A stretch of DNA of 64,000 nucleotides from Trichomonas vaginalis G3 (lineage: Eukaryota > Parabasalia > Trichomonadida > Trichomonadidae): contig NC_067203.1 in the NCBI RefSeq assembly GCF_026262505.1, forward strand, positions 4,650,001-4,714,000, in the 5' to 3' direction. Position 1 is the first letter of the stretch; every line of letters starts with the position of its first letter. Made by a program: the position numbers and the translations under genes. Below, piece by piece: positions 19,929 to 31,367 of this stretch. The notes beneath the pieces are model-generated. The model was given only the letters and a program-made list of their open reading frames with translations, was not told the origin of the DNA and did no database searches.

Positions 19929-20909
19929 ATGGAGCAAAGCGACGAGGTTGCTACTCCAAAATTTTTTGATATGCTTTCTGATGATGATAAAACCCTCTAT
20001 CAAAACCTGCGTTCAAGCCTTAGTTCACACGCGTGCAGAAATCGTCGAGGAAAAAGATTAGAAAATTTTTCAGAAATGCTCAGCACTATTAAAACATTCT
20101 GTTTGAGGCACAATGAAGATGATTGGAAGAGGTGTCTCGTTTGTGGTGTTTGCTGGCTACCCAATGGAATTGCAATTAATACTCGCCATCTTTCACTTTT
20201 AATTGACAAATGCAAGTCATCTATTAATGGCTCACTCCAGAAAATGGGATACAGTACATTGCAGAGCCGTAGCGAATCATCTGGAGCCTTATCTGATACA
20301 ATTCCCCTTATAAAGAATAACTTCAATGAACTTCGCGAGTGGACCATCAGACAATTTATTGCCAATACGCCGGCCCCTCAAATGCCGGCTGGACTATTTA
20401 TGGGATTTTCACCTACACCTACCTTATCTCAGCAGATGATTCCAGCTTTGACAGGTGGGTTAACATATCAGGCCATGACACCTATCCCTCAGCTTCCAAT
20501 TAATACCATGTCGTTCATGATGGCGGCCATTCCACAACAAATTCCTCAGATGACTAAAATGAATTACCATATGCCAATGGCACAACAGATGACGCAGTTA
20601 CCAAGGTCGCAGTCACATCCAATTCAACAGATGCAGCAACAACTTATCCCGCCAAATATGCAGACAGGCATGATGAACCCGCAGATGACATCAATGATGA
20701 ATCAACAACAACCACAGCCTATTATGCCTCAACAACCGATGCAGCAACAACAACCAATGCAAAATGTACCACAAATGCAGCAACAGCAACAGCCTACGCA
20801 GCCTGAGGAGAATGCTGGGCCAACAATATTCGAAGAAGATAACGATCCACTCGCTCTTACACCTTACTTCTTCTTTGATGATGAAGATCTACCGGCTGAT
20901 GATCACTGA
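19929..20909 (+). CDS. IBP39-like initiator-binding transcription factor
   Basis: A 326-residue protein. Residues about 15-140 match the initiator-binding domain of trichomonad IBP39, the protein that recognises the core promoter Inr: WKRCLVCGVCWLPNGIAINT, then the basic helix region around DKCKSSINGSLQKMGY, a winged-helix fold that contacts DNA. The rest is rich in Met, Gln and Pro (PMQQQQPMQ and similar) and ends with an acidic aromatic patch (LTPYFFFDDEDLPADDH), a plausible activation or polymerase-contact tail. IBP39 binds the RNA polymerase II tail through its C-terminal domain; whether this paralog does so is an inference. It acts in the nucleus. This gene is a strong taxonomic marker for parabasalids. 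Confidence 0.9.
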   Translation: MEQSDEVATPKFFDMLSDDDKTLYQNLRSSLSSHACRNRRGKRLENFSEMLSTIKTFCLRHNEDDWKRCLVCGVCWLPNGIAINTRHLSLLIDKCKSSINGSLQKMGYSTLQSRSESSGALSDTIPLIKNNFNELREWTIRQFIANTPAPQMPAGLFMGFSPTPTLSQQMIPALTGGLTYQAMTPIPQLPINTMSFMMAAIPQQIPQMTKMNYHMPMAQQMTQLPRSQSHPIQQMQQQLIPPNMQTGMMNPQMTSMMNQQQPQPIMPQQPMQQQQPMQNVPQMQQQQQPTQPEENAGPTIFEEDNDPLALTPYFFFDDEDLPADDH

Positions 20910-21586
20910 TTGTAGTTATTGTGATTTGTTTTTGTTCAAGGAAATATTATTTATTTTCCCATGTTTATTATTTAGATTTTTATAAAAATAAAATTGCAAA
21001 ATTTATCCTTTTTCTTTGGTTCCGAGAATCTTGCTATTGATGCTGAAGATCTTATTGTCATCGATAGGTTTCGGATTTTGATTTTTGCTTTCAGAAAATA
21101 TGATCTCTCAAAATGTTGGTATCTAGCAATTTGAGATATCCTTGAACATCTATGTGATTTTGCGAATATGTACGATATGTTTTCAATTTAGGATTCACTC
21201 AAACAATTCAGATTATTTCAATATTACTATTTCACTGCAATTTTTCAGACCAGAATATTATAAACTAGTAACATTGTGCTTATGCATTGTTGGAGCGAAC
21301 CCATAATGAGCTAAAAGTAGGTTCTGTCACTTTTTAAAATTCTTTGCCATAATGAGCTTTTCATATAATGAACTGTTTGAGAAGCACAAAGATTATATAG
21401 ACACTTATAATGTTGTAAACAGAAATTCATCAAAAGTGACACCTCAGAAAAGCTAAAATATTGAATTTTTGGAACTTTTGATAGAGCACGTTTTTAAATA
21501 TTAATTAAAGTAAATGTGTATTTTGTAAAGATTCTTTTTAATAAAAAAAATAAAATTTTGAAGAAGAACACAAAATCTTCTGAAAA
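20910..21586. other. Gene-free AT-rich stretch before the Maverick
   Basis: No intact gene. Two CATAATGAGCT(A/T) words (21303 and 21350) and GTCACTTTTT (21326) and AAAAGTGACACC (21434) motifs are visible. It is the last host DNA before the Maverick composite. Confidence 0.45.
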
Positions 21587-21930
21587 ATAATATCACATAA
21601 ACTCATATTATTTTCTAATATATAACTATTTTATATAAAAATCAAATTCAATGATCTTAAAAGCGAAGGATAAACCTCAAAATTTACGAATATAATGAGT
21701 GGGAATATAATGCTTATCTATCATAAAACCATATGAAATATCAATTTTTGCTTTACGCCTAATTTTTGACGACAATTAGCAAAAAATGTTAAATGTTAAC
21801 ACTCAGTCCATTTGAATATGAAAAATAAAATTGACTTTGATTAAATGTTTTTATTTAAAAAAAAAAAAAAAAAAAAAAAAAGGTAGTGGGGCTTCCAGGC
21901 ACTTCGTGCCCTCTAGCCCCGAAGATGTTT
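21587..21930 (+). repeat. Left inverted end of Maverick copy 1
   Basis: It comprises a 271-bp outer segment (21587-21857), about 25 A (to 21881), and the terminal hairpin 21888-21920. The outer segment recurs inverted at 47485-47756 with no difference that I can see. In the hairpin, the outer stem GGGGCT/AGCCCC and inner stem GGCAC/GTGCC are separated by a 4x4 internal loop. Confidence 0.85.
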
Positions 21931-22957
21931 TGTCAAGACTTCTTCATCGTAAATGTTTTGTCAAGACTTCTTCGTAAAGACTTTGTCAAGACTTCTTCAT
22001 CGTAAATGTTTTGTCAAGACTTCTTCGTAAAATCAGACAAAAATATATTTTATGTTAGAATGTTAGATCTAACCTCTTTTCTAACATGTTTTCTAACATC
22101 GTAGAAAACTCATGATTTCATCGTAAATGTTTTGTCAAGACTTCTTCATCGTAAATGTTTTGTCAAGACTTCTTCGTAAAATCAGACAAAAATATATTTT
22201 ATGTTAGAATGTTAGATCTAACCTCTTTTCTAACCTCTTTTCTAACCTCATGAATTTTCATGAACTTTCTTTACAAAGTCTTTACGATGAAGAACTTTAC
22301 AAAGTCTCAACAAAACATTGACAAGAAAGTTCATGAGAAAGACTTTACAAAGTCTTTACGATGAAGAACTTTACGAAGAAATCTCAACAAAGTCTTTACG
22401 AAGAAGTCTTGACAAAACATTTACGATGAAATCATGAAAATTCAAGAGGGTAGAAAACATGTTAGAAAAGAGGTTAGATCTAACATTCTAACATAAAATA
22501 TATTTTTATTGAATTCCGTATGAAATTTCATGAGTTTTGTATGTTTTAGACCATGTTAGAAAACATGTTAGAAAAGAGGTTAGATCTAACATTCTAACAT
22601 AAAATATATTTTTGTCTGATTTACACTCATTTACGAAGAAGTCTTAACAAAGTCTTTACGAAGAAATCTCAACAAAACATAGACAAGAAAGTTCATGAGA
22701 AATTAGATGAAGAAGTCTTAACAAAGTCTTTACGAAGAAATCTCAACAAAACATAGACAAGAAAGTTCATGAGAAATTAGATGAAGAAGTCTTGACAAAA
22801 CATTTACGAAGAAATTCATGAAAATTCAAGAGGGTAGAAAAGAGGTTAGAAAAGAGGTTAGATATACCCTTCTACCCTAAAATATATTTTTGGGTCATTT
22901 ACACTCATTTACGAAGAAATCTCAACAAAGTCTTTACGAAGAAGTCTTTACAAAACA
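21931..22957. repeat. Repeat field A of Maverick copy 1
   Basis: About 1 kb of mixed repeats in both orientations: a 25-bp-type unit with GAAGTCTTGACAAAACATTT and TACGAA, and a palindromic unit centred on GTTAGATCTAAC followed by AAAATATATTTT. In Maverick copy 2 the matching place holds a gene and a promoter region instead. The copy near 22850-22890 uses the word GGGTAGA in place of GTTAGA. No gene is present. Confidence 0.8.
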
Positions 22958-22990
22958 TCTGTCAAAAGCCGCTTTTTAACTTCACTTAAA

Positions 22991-25900
22991 ATGCCACGTA
23001 AGCTACGTAAGAATATACGTAAGAGGAAGAGAGCATTGAAACATCCAATAGTAAGACTGACACCACAACAACAGTTGCAACAACAAATGCTGAATGACCC
23101 CACTATGTTGCAACAAATGTCAAGCAATCCTATGCTTTTAAACCGAGTTGTTGGTGCACAGAGTGGAGGTTTAAGAGCGGCACTTTTAGCGAAAATGGCA
23201 GGCTATGGTGGAGCTGCAGACGGAACAGCCTATAACCCTCAAAGTCAAATGAATTTGAGTTCACTCAAAAATCAAATAACAGATGTCAAAAAGTCAAACA
23301 TAGACATACAGAAGCAAATAAGTGAAAACGAAAAGAAACTAGAATATGACAGACACACAAAGAAACTCAATGAGTTAAACGTAGAGAAAAAGAAGAAAGA
23401 AGAACAACTGAAAGAACTAAGTACAGAGGAATATGCGAAAAAAGTGTCAGAAAAAGCAGCAGAAGTAGCAAAAATGGAACAAGATGTCATAAATTTGAAA
23501 AACCATACTACTCAATATAAAATACTGAAAGATGAAGAGATAAAACAAAAAGCCCTGAAGACATATATGGATAGCGATGAGTATAAAAAAGAAGTTGAAG
23601 CAAATGTAAAGGCAGAAAAACTTTTACAGTTGCAAAACCAAACCGTACAGTATGAAAACTTAGCACAAGAAAGTAAAAATAACGACGCGGCTATGCAAAA
23701 GGCAATGAAAAGCGCAGAATATATAAAAGCTAACAATGACTGGTTAGATGCCCAAGCCAACGCTAAAGCAGCCCAACTCATAGGGTCAATAAGGACAAAA
23801 ATACAAGCGGATGAAGACAGTTCAAATGAAGCTTTAATGAATGCTGACTTTAAGAACGCCTTCGAAGCTCTTCATAGTAAGGTGAAACAAGTGAACGACT
23901 TCTCATCTGGAAAGAAACTGAAGTCTGAAGGTTTCGACAAAGAGTTAAAAGAAGTAGCACAAAATATGACGAAAATAACAGATGCAGCAACGAGACAGGC
24001 AGTTCAAAGTGCCTATGACGCCGTTAGAGCAACTGTTGTGGAAAGTCAAGAAAAAGAGTTACAACAGACCAAAACAGACCTAGTAAATGCTTTCTTAAGA
24101 ACGAAAAGTCAGGTAGGACATTATGCTGCAGATGGAACATATGTGCCAGCTGGTGGAACTTATATACCAGCTGGTGGAACTTATATACTAGCTAGTGGAA
24201 CTTATATACCACCAAACCCTCCAAGAGAAGCACCTGCACCAGGACTACCTAAAACATTTACATCGTCACATGGACACAGACACAGGCATGCACCAAAACC
24301 AACACAACAACCAACAGTTCAAAATCCAGCACAGCAACCAACAGTTCAAAATCCAGCACAACAACAACAACCAGCACAACAACAACAACCAGCACAACAA
24401 CCACCTCCACAACCAGCACAGCAACCACCTCCACAACCAGCACAGCAACCAACAGTTCAAAACCCTGCACAACAACAACCACAAACAGAGCAAGGACATA
24501 AAAGAAGTAGAGAACAAGGAAACCAAGAATTCTTAAAAATGCTTAAAGAAGAGTGTGGTTTCCCAGATAGTATTGACTTTAGTGACAGATATAAAGAAGC
24601 TATTGGAAAGTTCAAGGATGGAAATACTGACCCGAACCTATTTAGCTTTATGCTCAGCACCAAAACGGATATAATCTCAAACCTGGAAAATACAAGCTCG
24701 CTAAGGGATATGATTTAATAGCATATCATCCAAATGACATGGATGAATTTACTCCGAGATATTTGATGTCAGAGCTAAATGACAATTCAACTTTCGTCAT
24801 GAAACGCGTAAAAAATAGAGACGGAACGAAAGAACAAAAGCTTATGAATGCGGATGACGTAGATAGGGAACTTTTTAAAAACGGTCTCGGAATATATGAA
24901 ATGCCAGCAGATGAGGTACAAGAAACTCCACAGGAAGAAGTTCAGATACAACCAGACATGGAAGAAATAGTTCAGCAACAACAGCTAGAAGAGCCTGAAG
25001 GAAACGAACAAGTCACTCCTTTGGAAACTAACTTCACAGAACTAGATGAAGATTTGGAACAGCCGAAAATCTTGACCCTCAACAAGAGTATGAGGTGAAT
25101 ATGGAATCTTTCCAAGAGTCTAAAAAATTCGGCTGACATAGTAGAAGAATATCGAAAAATGTTTGCCGACATACAAAAGACTCCAACATCAGATGAAAAT
25201 ATCCAGCATAGAATGAAGAACTGAAAAAAATGTACACAAATACAACAACCCTTTTTACTTACGAGCATTTAACGTTCAATCTTCGGATGAACTCGGTGAA
25301 GATAAAAGGTTAAATTTCAAGAAAACATATAGAAATGAAACATTGTTTAAAGTTCATTCAGAACCTAACCAAGATGGAAACAAACCTACTTTTGTTTCTG
25401 CAGACGATGGAACTACAATGAGATGGGGTCATAAAGCTAATCCAGATAGGTGGTTCATAAACTTACAACCACAATTCCAAGAAGTTGTAGACGCAATGGA
25501 AGTCAATGGTGAACCAGATATAGCTGGTATTTTAAGCGCGGCTTTAATGCCATTGAAAAGATATGAAAGATGCAGATATTTTGGACCAGTATGAAATGAA
25601 CATGGCTGATGGAAATATAACACCTGACGTTCTAGAACATTTATCTCAAAGAACTACACAGAACCATAGAGATGGTATATTTGGTGAAGAGTTTAGAAAG
25701 AAAGTTAGGGAGAGAGAAGGAAGAGAACCTATTGTACATGACCTTGCAAACGAAAGTTTACAAAATGTCATAAAACTTACTTTGCAGACATGAACCGAGA
25801 AGGGATGAATATTTAAGAAAACTCAAATGGACAGTACCAAATGAAATGTTAGTATTGAAAAACATGTTCCTTGACAAAATAAAACCAACTACAGAAATAA

Positions 25901-26280
25901 ACGACGCAAGACTGAAAGATTGGGTAAAAGCTTTCCCATTCACAAAAGATATAGTTGGTAACATGGAAAGAAAACCAGAATGGCTACAAAAACATATATT
26001 TGGAAACGAGCTTATTCCATATGGACAGCACTGTTTGAAGAGCTTGAACCAGAAACTCAGGAAAGAGTCATGCAAACAATACGCGAAGACTCAAATACAG
26101 ACTATGACAAACTCTTTCTAGGATATAGGTTACCTGAGATGGGCGACCAGAGCCAAAAGGCAAAAAGGACATGGGAAATTTGCAACATACTAGATGAACA
26201 TAATGCAAAGATGCAACAACTTCAAGCAGAGGGCAATGAAGGAAAAAGAAGAGTTAAAAACTCAGTCAGGAAGAAAGTAA
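22991..26280 (+). pseudogene. Maverick coiled-coil, Q/P-rich virion-type protein (broken)
   Basis: Start ATG after an initiator-like TTCACTTAAAATG. The product opens with a very basic segment (MPRKLRKNIRKRKRALKHP), then a long Lys/Glu coiled coil, an alanine-rich region, a Gln/Pro repeat block with PTVQNPAQQ units, and a globular C-terminal part containing NPDRWFINLQPQFQEVVDAM. It is a close copy of the gene at 49551. Position just before the capsid gene and the basic, coiled-coil composition suggest a structural or DNA-packing role; no family is recognised. The locus is broken. Confidence 0.75.
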
Positions 26281-26303
26281 AGCTTGGTCCAGTGGGTTCT
26301 ATT

Positions 26304-27945
26304 ATGACATATAAATCCAACTATTCTATATTTTTACTCATATGAAATGTACGCCGCTCAGAATATAACGCCAACAGTTTTGGATGCATGAATGGAAATG
26401 TTTCCGAATGGTATAACGAATGCGACAATGCCATTAGAAGGTCAGAAATAGTTCCTGGAACTTACGAATATACAACTGCTGTTTCTTATGGAAACGTAGG
26501 TGAGTTTGGAGAAGGTTCTTCAACAACAGTAGATATTGCTTGCGACAGGTTTCATATAATTTCTATTGACAACTCTTTCTTATACGTGGAACAAGACATT
26601 GAAATAAAACCTTCTGCCAAGTTGTCTGACAAGAAAGGTTGCAATGGAATTTTCTATGTCGGATACCAATATGCTCCAGAAGTTTTCATGGGATATAAGA
26701 TATATTCTAACTCTGACTTAGTTCAAACAGTAACATGGGCAAACTATGAATGGTTCGCTTTGAGAAACTCAGTACAACCACAAGCTAGAGAACAAACAGA
26801 CCAGTATGCAACTATTGAGAAAATAAGAAGACTTGACCCTAACGTTCCAGGAGTTTATGTTGACCTTTCTGGACAAATGAAATGCAGTCACAAAGTAAAA
26901 TTGAAACTTAGAGTTCCTTTGTCATCTTTCCTCATCTTCAGGTTTTTAAGATACTTGCCAAACTGGGCAGGAAAAATTTCTATCGAACTTACTCCAAGCA
27001 AAAATAACTTAGTCATTGCACCAACACAAGACCCATTCACTCTTACAGACGTAAAGGAGCAAATCAAACGTCATTCGCCGATTTTGCAAAGACAAAGTTG
27101 ACTTAGACTTTGGTTTCTCAAACCTCAACACTGAAGTAAACTACTACTTCAATGCTGCTGGAACTGCTTGGGACCCAGTTAAGTTCACATGCGAAAAGTT
27201 TGAATGCAAGAGAATAGAAAGCAGACTTGCAGTCTATATGTTGGACCCAGATATTTCAAATGCTTTAGCTGCCAAATATATTGCAGTTCCACTTATGTTC
27301 CCTATACACCAAATATCTGTCAAAGACTTTGCAGGTGAAGTTGGAAACCAAAGTGCTGACCCAGGTGCAAGAACAGATATTGCTTTAACAACTGCAATGA
27401 AACATGCAGATACTATGTTTGTACTGTTCAGACGAACTATAAATGACTATTCTTGCTTCTACAACCCTGGTATTAAATATCATATAAACATAGATGGCAA
27501 ATACTATCCAAGAGAAGAATATTCTACAGTTGAGGATATGAGGTCATACAACTTGACATTAGATGCTATGAACTTTAACAACAACTTCACAACAACCATT
27601 AACCCTGAAATGCAAAGTTCTATTATGCCATATGTGAAAGTATGGACTCATACAGGAGTCAAAAACTCAATATACAAATGGAGACCGTTCAAACTTTTGG
27701 CTTGGCATTCCATTTGCTGACTCAGAAGACTTTATGGGTGGTATTTCAACTGTTGGTACAGTTCAAATACAATATACTGGTGACAGAGACGGTCCAATGA
27801 ATTGAAAGCAAAGAAGTTTACAAAACCAATAGCACTTTTCACGGAAGATGCTCTTTTGAAAATTCGTTCGATGAAACCTGCTGGGGCTCCTCAGATTGGT
27901 ATAACGACAGCTTCCATCGAGCAGATTTTGGCAGCAGGTCAGTAA
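26304..27945 (+). pseudogene. Maverick major capsid protein (broken)
   Basis: A capsid gene of the Polinton double-jelly-roll type, starting MTYKSNYSIF. Recognisable parts are a first-domain segment LSSFLIFRFLRYLPNWAGKI, a later LDPDISNALAAKYIAVP, and an ISVKDFAGEV stretch. The equivalent positions in the diverged gene of Maverick copy 3 read FLPLEAIRFIPAFAGNIQL and LLDPNIYTELVEHY. The copy at 52942-54590 is nearly identical. It is preceded by the coiled-coil gene and followed tail-to-tail by a minus-strand gene. It is broken here. Confidence 0.8.
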
Positions 27946-28257
27946 GTTGTTCTTGAACTGACTTCTCTCCGTCAAATATTGACAGTACGCCAGTTTTGAT
28001 ATAATATTGTATTATAAACTTACCTTTAGAAATATCGGTCAGTTTTGTTGTTATATTTTTGTCTGCTTCAAGAACTTTCACCATTTCAGTTATACCAACT
28101 TTCTTTGCTTTATGAAAATATTTTGGTTCAGCAAAGACTGCTATTCTATAACATTTTCCATTGTTTGTGTAAAGAACTATTCTGTCAATGTATTTGTATT
28201 GTTTGTGTGTGTAAACTTTGTTTGCTTCAATTCGAAGAGATACTCAAATACGTCCAT
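27839..28257 (-). pseudogene. Small Maverick gene opposite the capsid gene (broken)
   Basis: Starts at 28257 as MDVFGYL in the better copy (54903), with KITSK/LTDISKGKF and SIFDGEKSVQEQLTDLL motifs. No family is recognised. Its start is 18 bp from that of the divergent gene at 28276, so the two share a very short promoter (TTTTTATTCTAAGTAAA). Its 3' end overlaps the capsid gene on the other strand. Confidence 0.5.
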
Positions 28258-28275
28258 CTTTTTATTCTAAGTAAA

Positions 28276-28854
28276 ATGTCATTTCCGAAAAATAGAAGCG
28301 TAAGTGTTTCAAAAGGTTTAATGGCGGTGGCAGATGTGAAGTTAAATTCACCAACTCAAACAAACAGTCAAAGTGTTGTTGTCAATGTCAAAGAAAGAGA
28401 TGTTGAAGTGGGGAAACCATACGAAGACGAAGATGGTATAACAATAGTTCCTGTAAAAGAACAACCAACATATCCTGAAGTTAGCAGAGACTTAAGTTCT
28501 GTTGCAGATATTCGAAACGACTACCACAACTAAAGACAAACTTAAAACTCAGGAGAAGATTTGTCAGGCTTTGGGTATAATGTTAAACTTGGTCGAACAC
28601 AACCCTGTAAAAGTGAACTCATATGTCATTGCACCTCATGAATTTTGAAAGAACTATTGAAACTTTTGACAGAGGCAGACGATATAAACATCAAAGAAAT
28701 AGAACCCGACATTGCTTGCTGTGGTGTTTCATATAATGTCATTGACAAGATATACGTTATGAAAGGAGGTGAAACGTTGAACTTAAAATATAGTTTCCCA
28801 GACGTCATAAAAATATTTGACGACCACAACATTTCATTAAAATTTACTTGCTAA
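28276..28854 (+). pseudogene. Maverick unknown gene, MSFPKNRSV family (broken)
   Basis: About 190 residues starting MSFPKNRSVSVSKGLMAVAD, polar N-terminal part, then a helical middle and a domain with DDINIKEIEPDIACCGVSYN and a C-terminal IFDDHNISLKF. No known family. It lies between the capsid gene and the candidate minor capsid gene, with its close copy at 54922-55500, so a virion or assembly role is plausible but unproven. Confidence 0.6.
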
Positions 28855-28858
28855 GTAA

Positions 28859-29674
28859 ATGGCAGAAGACATAGTGGTTTATACTATTACGACTAAAAAC
28901 CCTGAGTCATATAATTCTATAACAACAAACTTACAAAGTCCTCAAGGACGATATTGTAAACTAACCTTAAACACAATGACGACTAAAGCCTGTTTTGCTC
29001 TTTTGACACCAGAAGATTTTATTGTTGTGAATGGTAAAAAATACTCCTTTGAAGATACTTACTCAGATATACCACCAACAGGTTTTGTTGACTTATTTAA
29101 TACTTTAAGGACGGATGTAACATGTGCTGCAACTAGAGCAGGTTTCATTATGTTTGGATGTCCGACTGAGTTTACTATAAACGATATGAGCTATAATACA
29201 AAACTTATATCTGGTTTTTACTACCAACAATTTCCTATAACAGGAAAAGGTGTCATACAAGGTCTATCCGTTCCATTGACTTTAAGTACACCTATTTTAT
29301 ATATTGTTTCAAACTTAGGTTCAAAGTGCTATTCGAATGTCGACAGAAACTACTATGACCAAAAGATACTCATGCGTATAAACAACACTTTCTCTGCTGG
29401 TTTGCCTATTGTTCATTCGAATGCAGAGTTTTCAGCTTTAGTAAACTCAAACACTTTAGCAAACATAAACTTAACCTTAGTTGACGCAAACTTTGTTCCT
29501 GTAAAACTTTTATGTCCTATGTATTTGTCAATGACGGCAGAAAGTTTCGAATTGGAAGATGCAACTGGTGAAAGTATTGTATTACAAGAACAACTTCAAC
29601 AACAAATAGCTCAAGAACAACTTCAACAACAAATAGCTCAAGAACAACAAATGCAACAAATAGCTCAAGAATAA
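28859..29674 (+). CDS. Candidate Maverick minor capsid (penton-like) protein
   Basis: A 271-residue open frame whose ATG lies 4 bp after the previous stop. It is rich in beta-strand-like segments (VVYTITTKNPESYNSITTN, RAGFIMFGCPTEFTI, PLTLSTPILYIVSNLG), with Gly and Asn turns, and ends in NINLTLVDANFVPVKLLCPM before a Gln-rich tail of repeated EQLQQQIAQ units. A single-jelly-roll minor capsid is the expected neighbour of a Polinton major capsid gene, and this composition fits, but I see no decisive motif. The Gln tail differs in repeat number from the copy at 55505. Confidence 0.6.
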   Translation: MAEDIVVYTITTKNPESYNSITTNLQSPQGRYCKLTLNTMTTKACFALLTPEDFIVVNGKKYSFEDTYSDIPPTGFVDLFNTLRTDVTCAATRAGFIMFGCPTEFTINDMSYNTKLISGFYYQQFPITGKGVIQGLSVPLTLSTPILYIVSNLGSKCYSNVDRNYYDQKILMRINNTFSAGLPIVHSNAEFSALVNSNTLANINLTLVDANFVPVKLLCPMYLSMTAESFELEDATGESIVLQEQLQQQIAQEQLQQQIAQEQQMQQIAQE

Positions 29675-29697
29675 AAAAAATATTTTTTTTTATTTGA

Positions 29698-29816
29698 AAT
29701 GTACGCTGAGTTTTGTTGGAGAAGACCGTCAGACAACATGTTTGTTAGATGAGAAGTAAAACATTGCATGAAATAAAACATTTTTTCAAAAAAAATATTT
29801 TTTTATTTTATTTGAA
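29698..29816 (+). repeat. Short copy of the 5' end of the HNH gene
   Basis: The segment beginning ATGTACGCTGAGTTTTGTTGG and running to about 29757 resembles the first 60 bases of the HNH gene that starts at 29817, each preceded by an A/T-rich AAATATTTTTTTTATTTGAA leader. Similar short copies lie at 37740-37800 and 39136-39245. They look like leftovers of HNH gene copies. Confidence 0.65.
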
Positions 29817-30398
29817 ATGTACGCTGAGTCTGTCGGAAAAGACTGTTGGAAAACTTGTTTGTTAGATGAGAAATATGAAATTCACTGTTGTGAGTCATTT
29901 GAAGTCAGAAACAAAAAGACAAAAAGAGTTTTAAGCGAATGGGAGCAAAATAACGGATATGCTAGGATGAGGATTGGTGGAAAACACTATTTTAAACATG
30001 TTGTCATTGCAACTCATTTTATACCGAACCCTAACAATCTACCTTTTGTAGACCATATAAACCATATAAGAAACGACAATAGACTTGAAAATTTACGCTG
30101 GGTCACTTGTTCTGAAAACAGTAAGAACAGAGGCAAAATTAGAGATATTGTATTCGAATTTGTCGACGAACTAGAAGATGAAACAATTGAAATTACAGAC
30201 TATGGCAAGCATGCGTTTGAGTTTTACTACTATAGCGAAGAACAAGACTCTTTCTACTTTTATACCGGCGTAAACTATAGAAAATTACAAGTATGTTTTA
30301 CTAATGGCTATGCTTATGTAAACGCTAGAGATACAGATGGAAAAAACGTTAAAATACTTCTTAACAAATTCAAGAAGCTATATGGCATACCATTTTAA
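29817..30398 (+). CDS. HNH homing endonuclease
   Basis: A 193-residue protein. The N-terminal part has a NUMOD4-like region (SEWEQNNGYARMRIGGKHYF), then the HNH core FKHVVIATHFIPNPNN and FVDHINHIRNDNRLENLRWV. This is the classic HNH_3 signature, whose two histidines and asparagines bind the metal that cuts DNA. A separate C-terminal domain (IEITDYGKHAFEFYYY to NARDTDGKNVKILLNKF) follows. Homing endonucleases cut allelic sites so that their gene is copied in. A relic of a second copy lies at 38522-39107 on the other strand. The C-terminal domain recurs alone at 56866-57186. Confidence 0.85.
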   Translation: MYAESVGKDCWKTCLLDEKYEIHCCESFEVRNKKTKRVLSEWEQNNGYARMRIGGKHYFKHVVIATHFIPNPNNLPFVDHINHIRNDNRLENLRWVTCSENSKNRGKIRDIVFEFVDELEDETIEITDYGKHAFEFYYYSEEQDSFYFYTGVNYRKLQVCFTNGYAYVNARDTDGKNVKILLNKFKKLYGIPF

Positions 30399-30439
30399 AA
30401 CGTTTTTAAAAAAAAATATTTTTTTATCCGATAGAAAAG

Positions 30440-30859
30440 ATGACGAAATATATTTCAGTCAACAAATATATGTCAGGACTTAAAGAAGAACTAGACCCAT
30501 TCATATATTTGAATGTTTACTTCTACCATTTTGAAAAGTCTACATTTGACAAAGTTTGGAACATCGAACCAGTTAAGTTTGCTATTGTGACTAAAAATGG
30601 TGCGAAATTTGAAGACTTAGACATAGAAGGTTTGTTAGCAGTCAAAGAAAATTTTGACAGAAGGTTCTCAAACCTTAAAGAAGGCAAAGCATACAAACTT
30701 GTTATACCTTATGAACCAAAGAAAGCAGACGACTATGAATATTATGAGTCTAAGATAGTTGAAGTTCAAGGTAAATTGGGTAAAAAGATTTTAGAGTCTA
30801 AGCCAGTGTTTGCTCCTAAAGAGGAAGAGAACATTGACATTGACCCAGAAATGTTCTAA
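30440..30859 (+). CDS. Maverick hypothetical protein, 139 aa
   Basis: Starts MTKYISVNKYMSGLKEELDP and ends in an acidic tail (EEENIDIDPEMF). It has beta-type segments (PFIYLNVYFYHF, PVKFAIVTKNG, KAYKLVIPYEP). The acidic tail and size would suit a single-stranded-DNA-binding protein, but this is a guess from composition only; no family is recognised. The short intergenic leader TTTTTTTATCCGATAGAAAAG precedes the ATG. Confidence 0.6.
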   Translation: MTKYISVNKYMSGLKEELDPFIYLNVYFYHFEKSTFDKVWNIEPVKFAIVTKNGAKFEDLDIEGLLAVKENFDRRFSNLKEGKAYKLVIPYEPKKADDYEYYESKIVEVQGKLGKKILESKPVFAPKEEENIDIDPEMF

Positions 30860-30875
30860 AAATAAAATTTTATTT

Positions 30876-31331
30876 TTACATGTCATATCTCACCTTCTCT
30901 GGAACTGGTTCAGGTTCTTTCTTCTCTTCTTCTACTTTCTTTTCTTTCTTTTCTCTCTTCTTCTTCTTTTCTGGTGGAGTTATGTCAAATTTCTCAGAAC
31001 CATATTTATGTAAAAGTTCTTTGTCCTTTAATAGCTCTTCTATTCTGTTTCCTATTTCATCTTCAAGAACAGCGCATGTGTCTTCTTTGCATTCTAAGAA
31101 CTTTTGTTGGACTTCATCTCTCCAAGAGGCGTCATCTCTGTCAACAAGTCTGTCATTGACAAACTTAAAGACTTCTCTGCCTAATGTTTTATGGTTCTTG
31201 TCATATTCCCAGAAACAGAACTTTAGAACAAATTCACCTTTCTTGTTTACACTATGTAAGATTTTATGGTCGACAGATGTTTTGCTGTCAAAAAGTTTGT
31301 CTCGAATATAGATAGCGAAATCGCTAGACAT
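30876..31331 (-). CDS. Maverick hypothetical protein with basic KKKREKKEKK tail
   Basis: About 151 residues from MSSDFAIYIRDKLFD (an ATG two codons earlier is also possible). The N-terminal part is globular (GEFVLKFCFWEYDKNHKTLG, then REVFKFVNDRLVDRDDASW). The C-terminal 40 residues are highly charged and proline-ending. The gene converges on the one at 30440 and is divergent from the ATPase gene, with starts about 37 bp apart. No family is recognised. Confidence 0.6.
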   Translation of the reverse strand: MSSDFAIYIRDKLFDSKTSVDHKILHSVNKKGEFVLKFCFWEYDKNHKTLGREVFKFVNDRLVDRDDASWRDEVQQKFLECKEDTCAVLEDEIGNRIEELLKDKELLHKYGSEKFDITPPEKKKKREKKEKKVEEEKKEPEPVPEKVRYDM

Positions 31332-31367
31332 TTTCAAAAAGATAAAAATTTTAATTTTTCTAAAAAT

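Noticed and set aside
21857-21881. Poly-A next to a repeat, as in a LINE or processed gene
   Set aside because: A matching poly-T lies at the other inverted end, so it belongs to the element ends rather than to a retroposed tail.
24258-24526. Hydrophobic Val/Leu-rich minus-strand frames in the Q/P repeat blocks (also near 50776-51068)
   Set aside because: They are the antisense of CAA/CCA codon runs.
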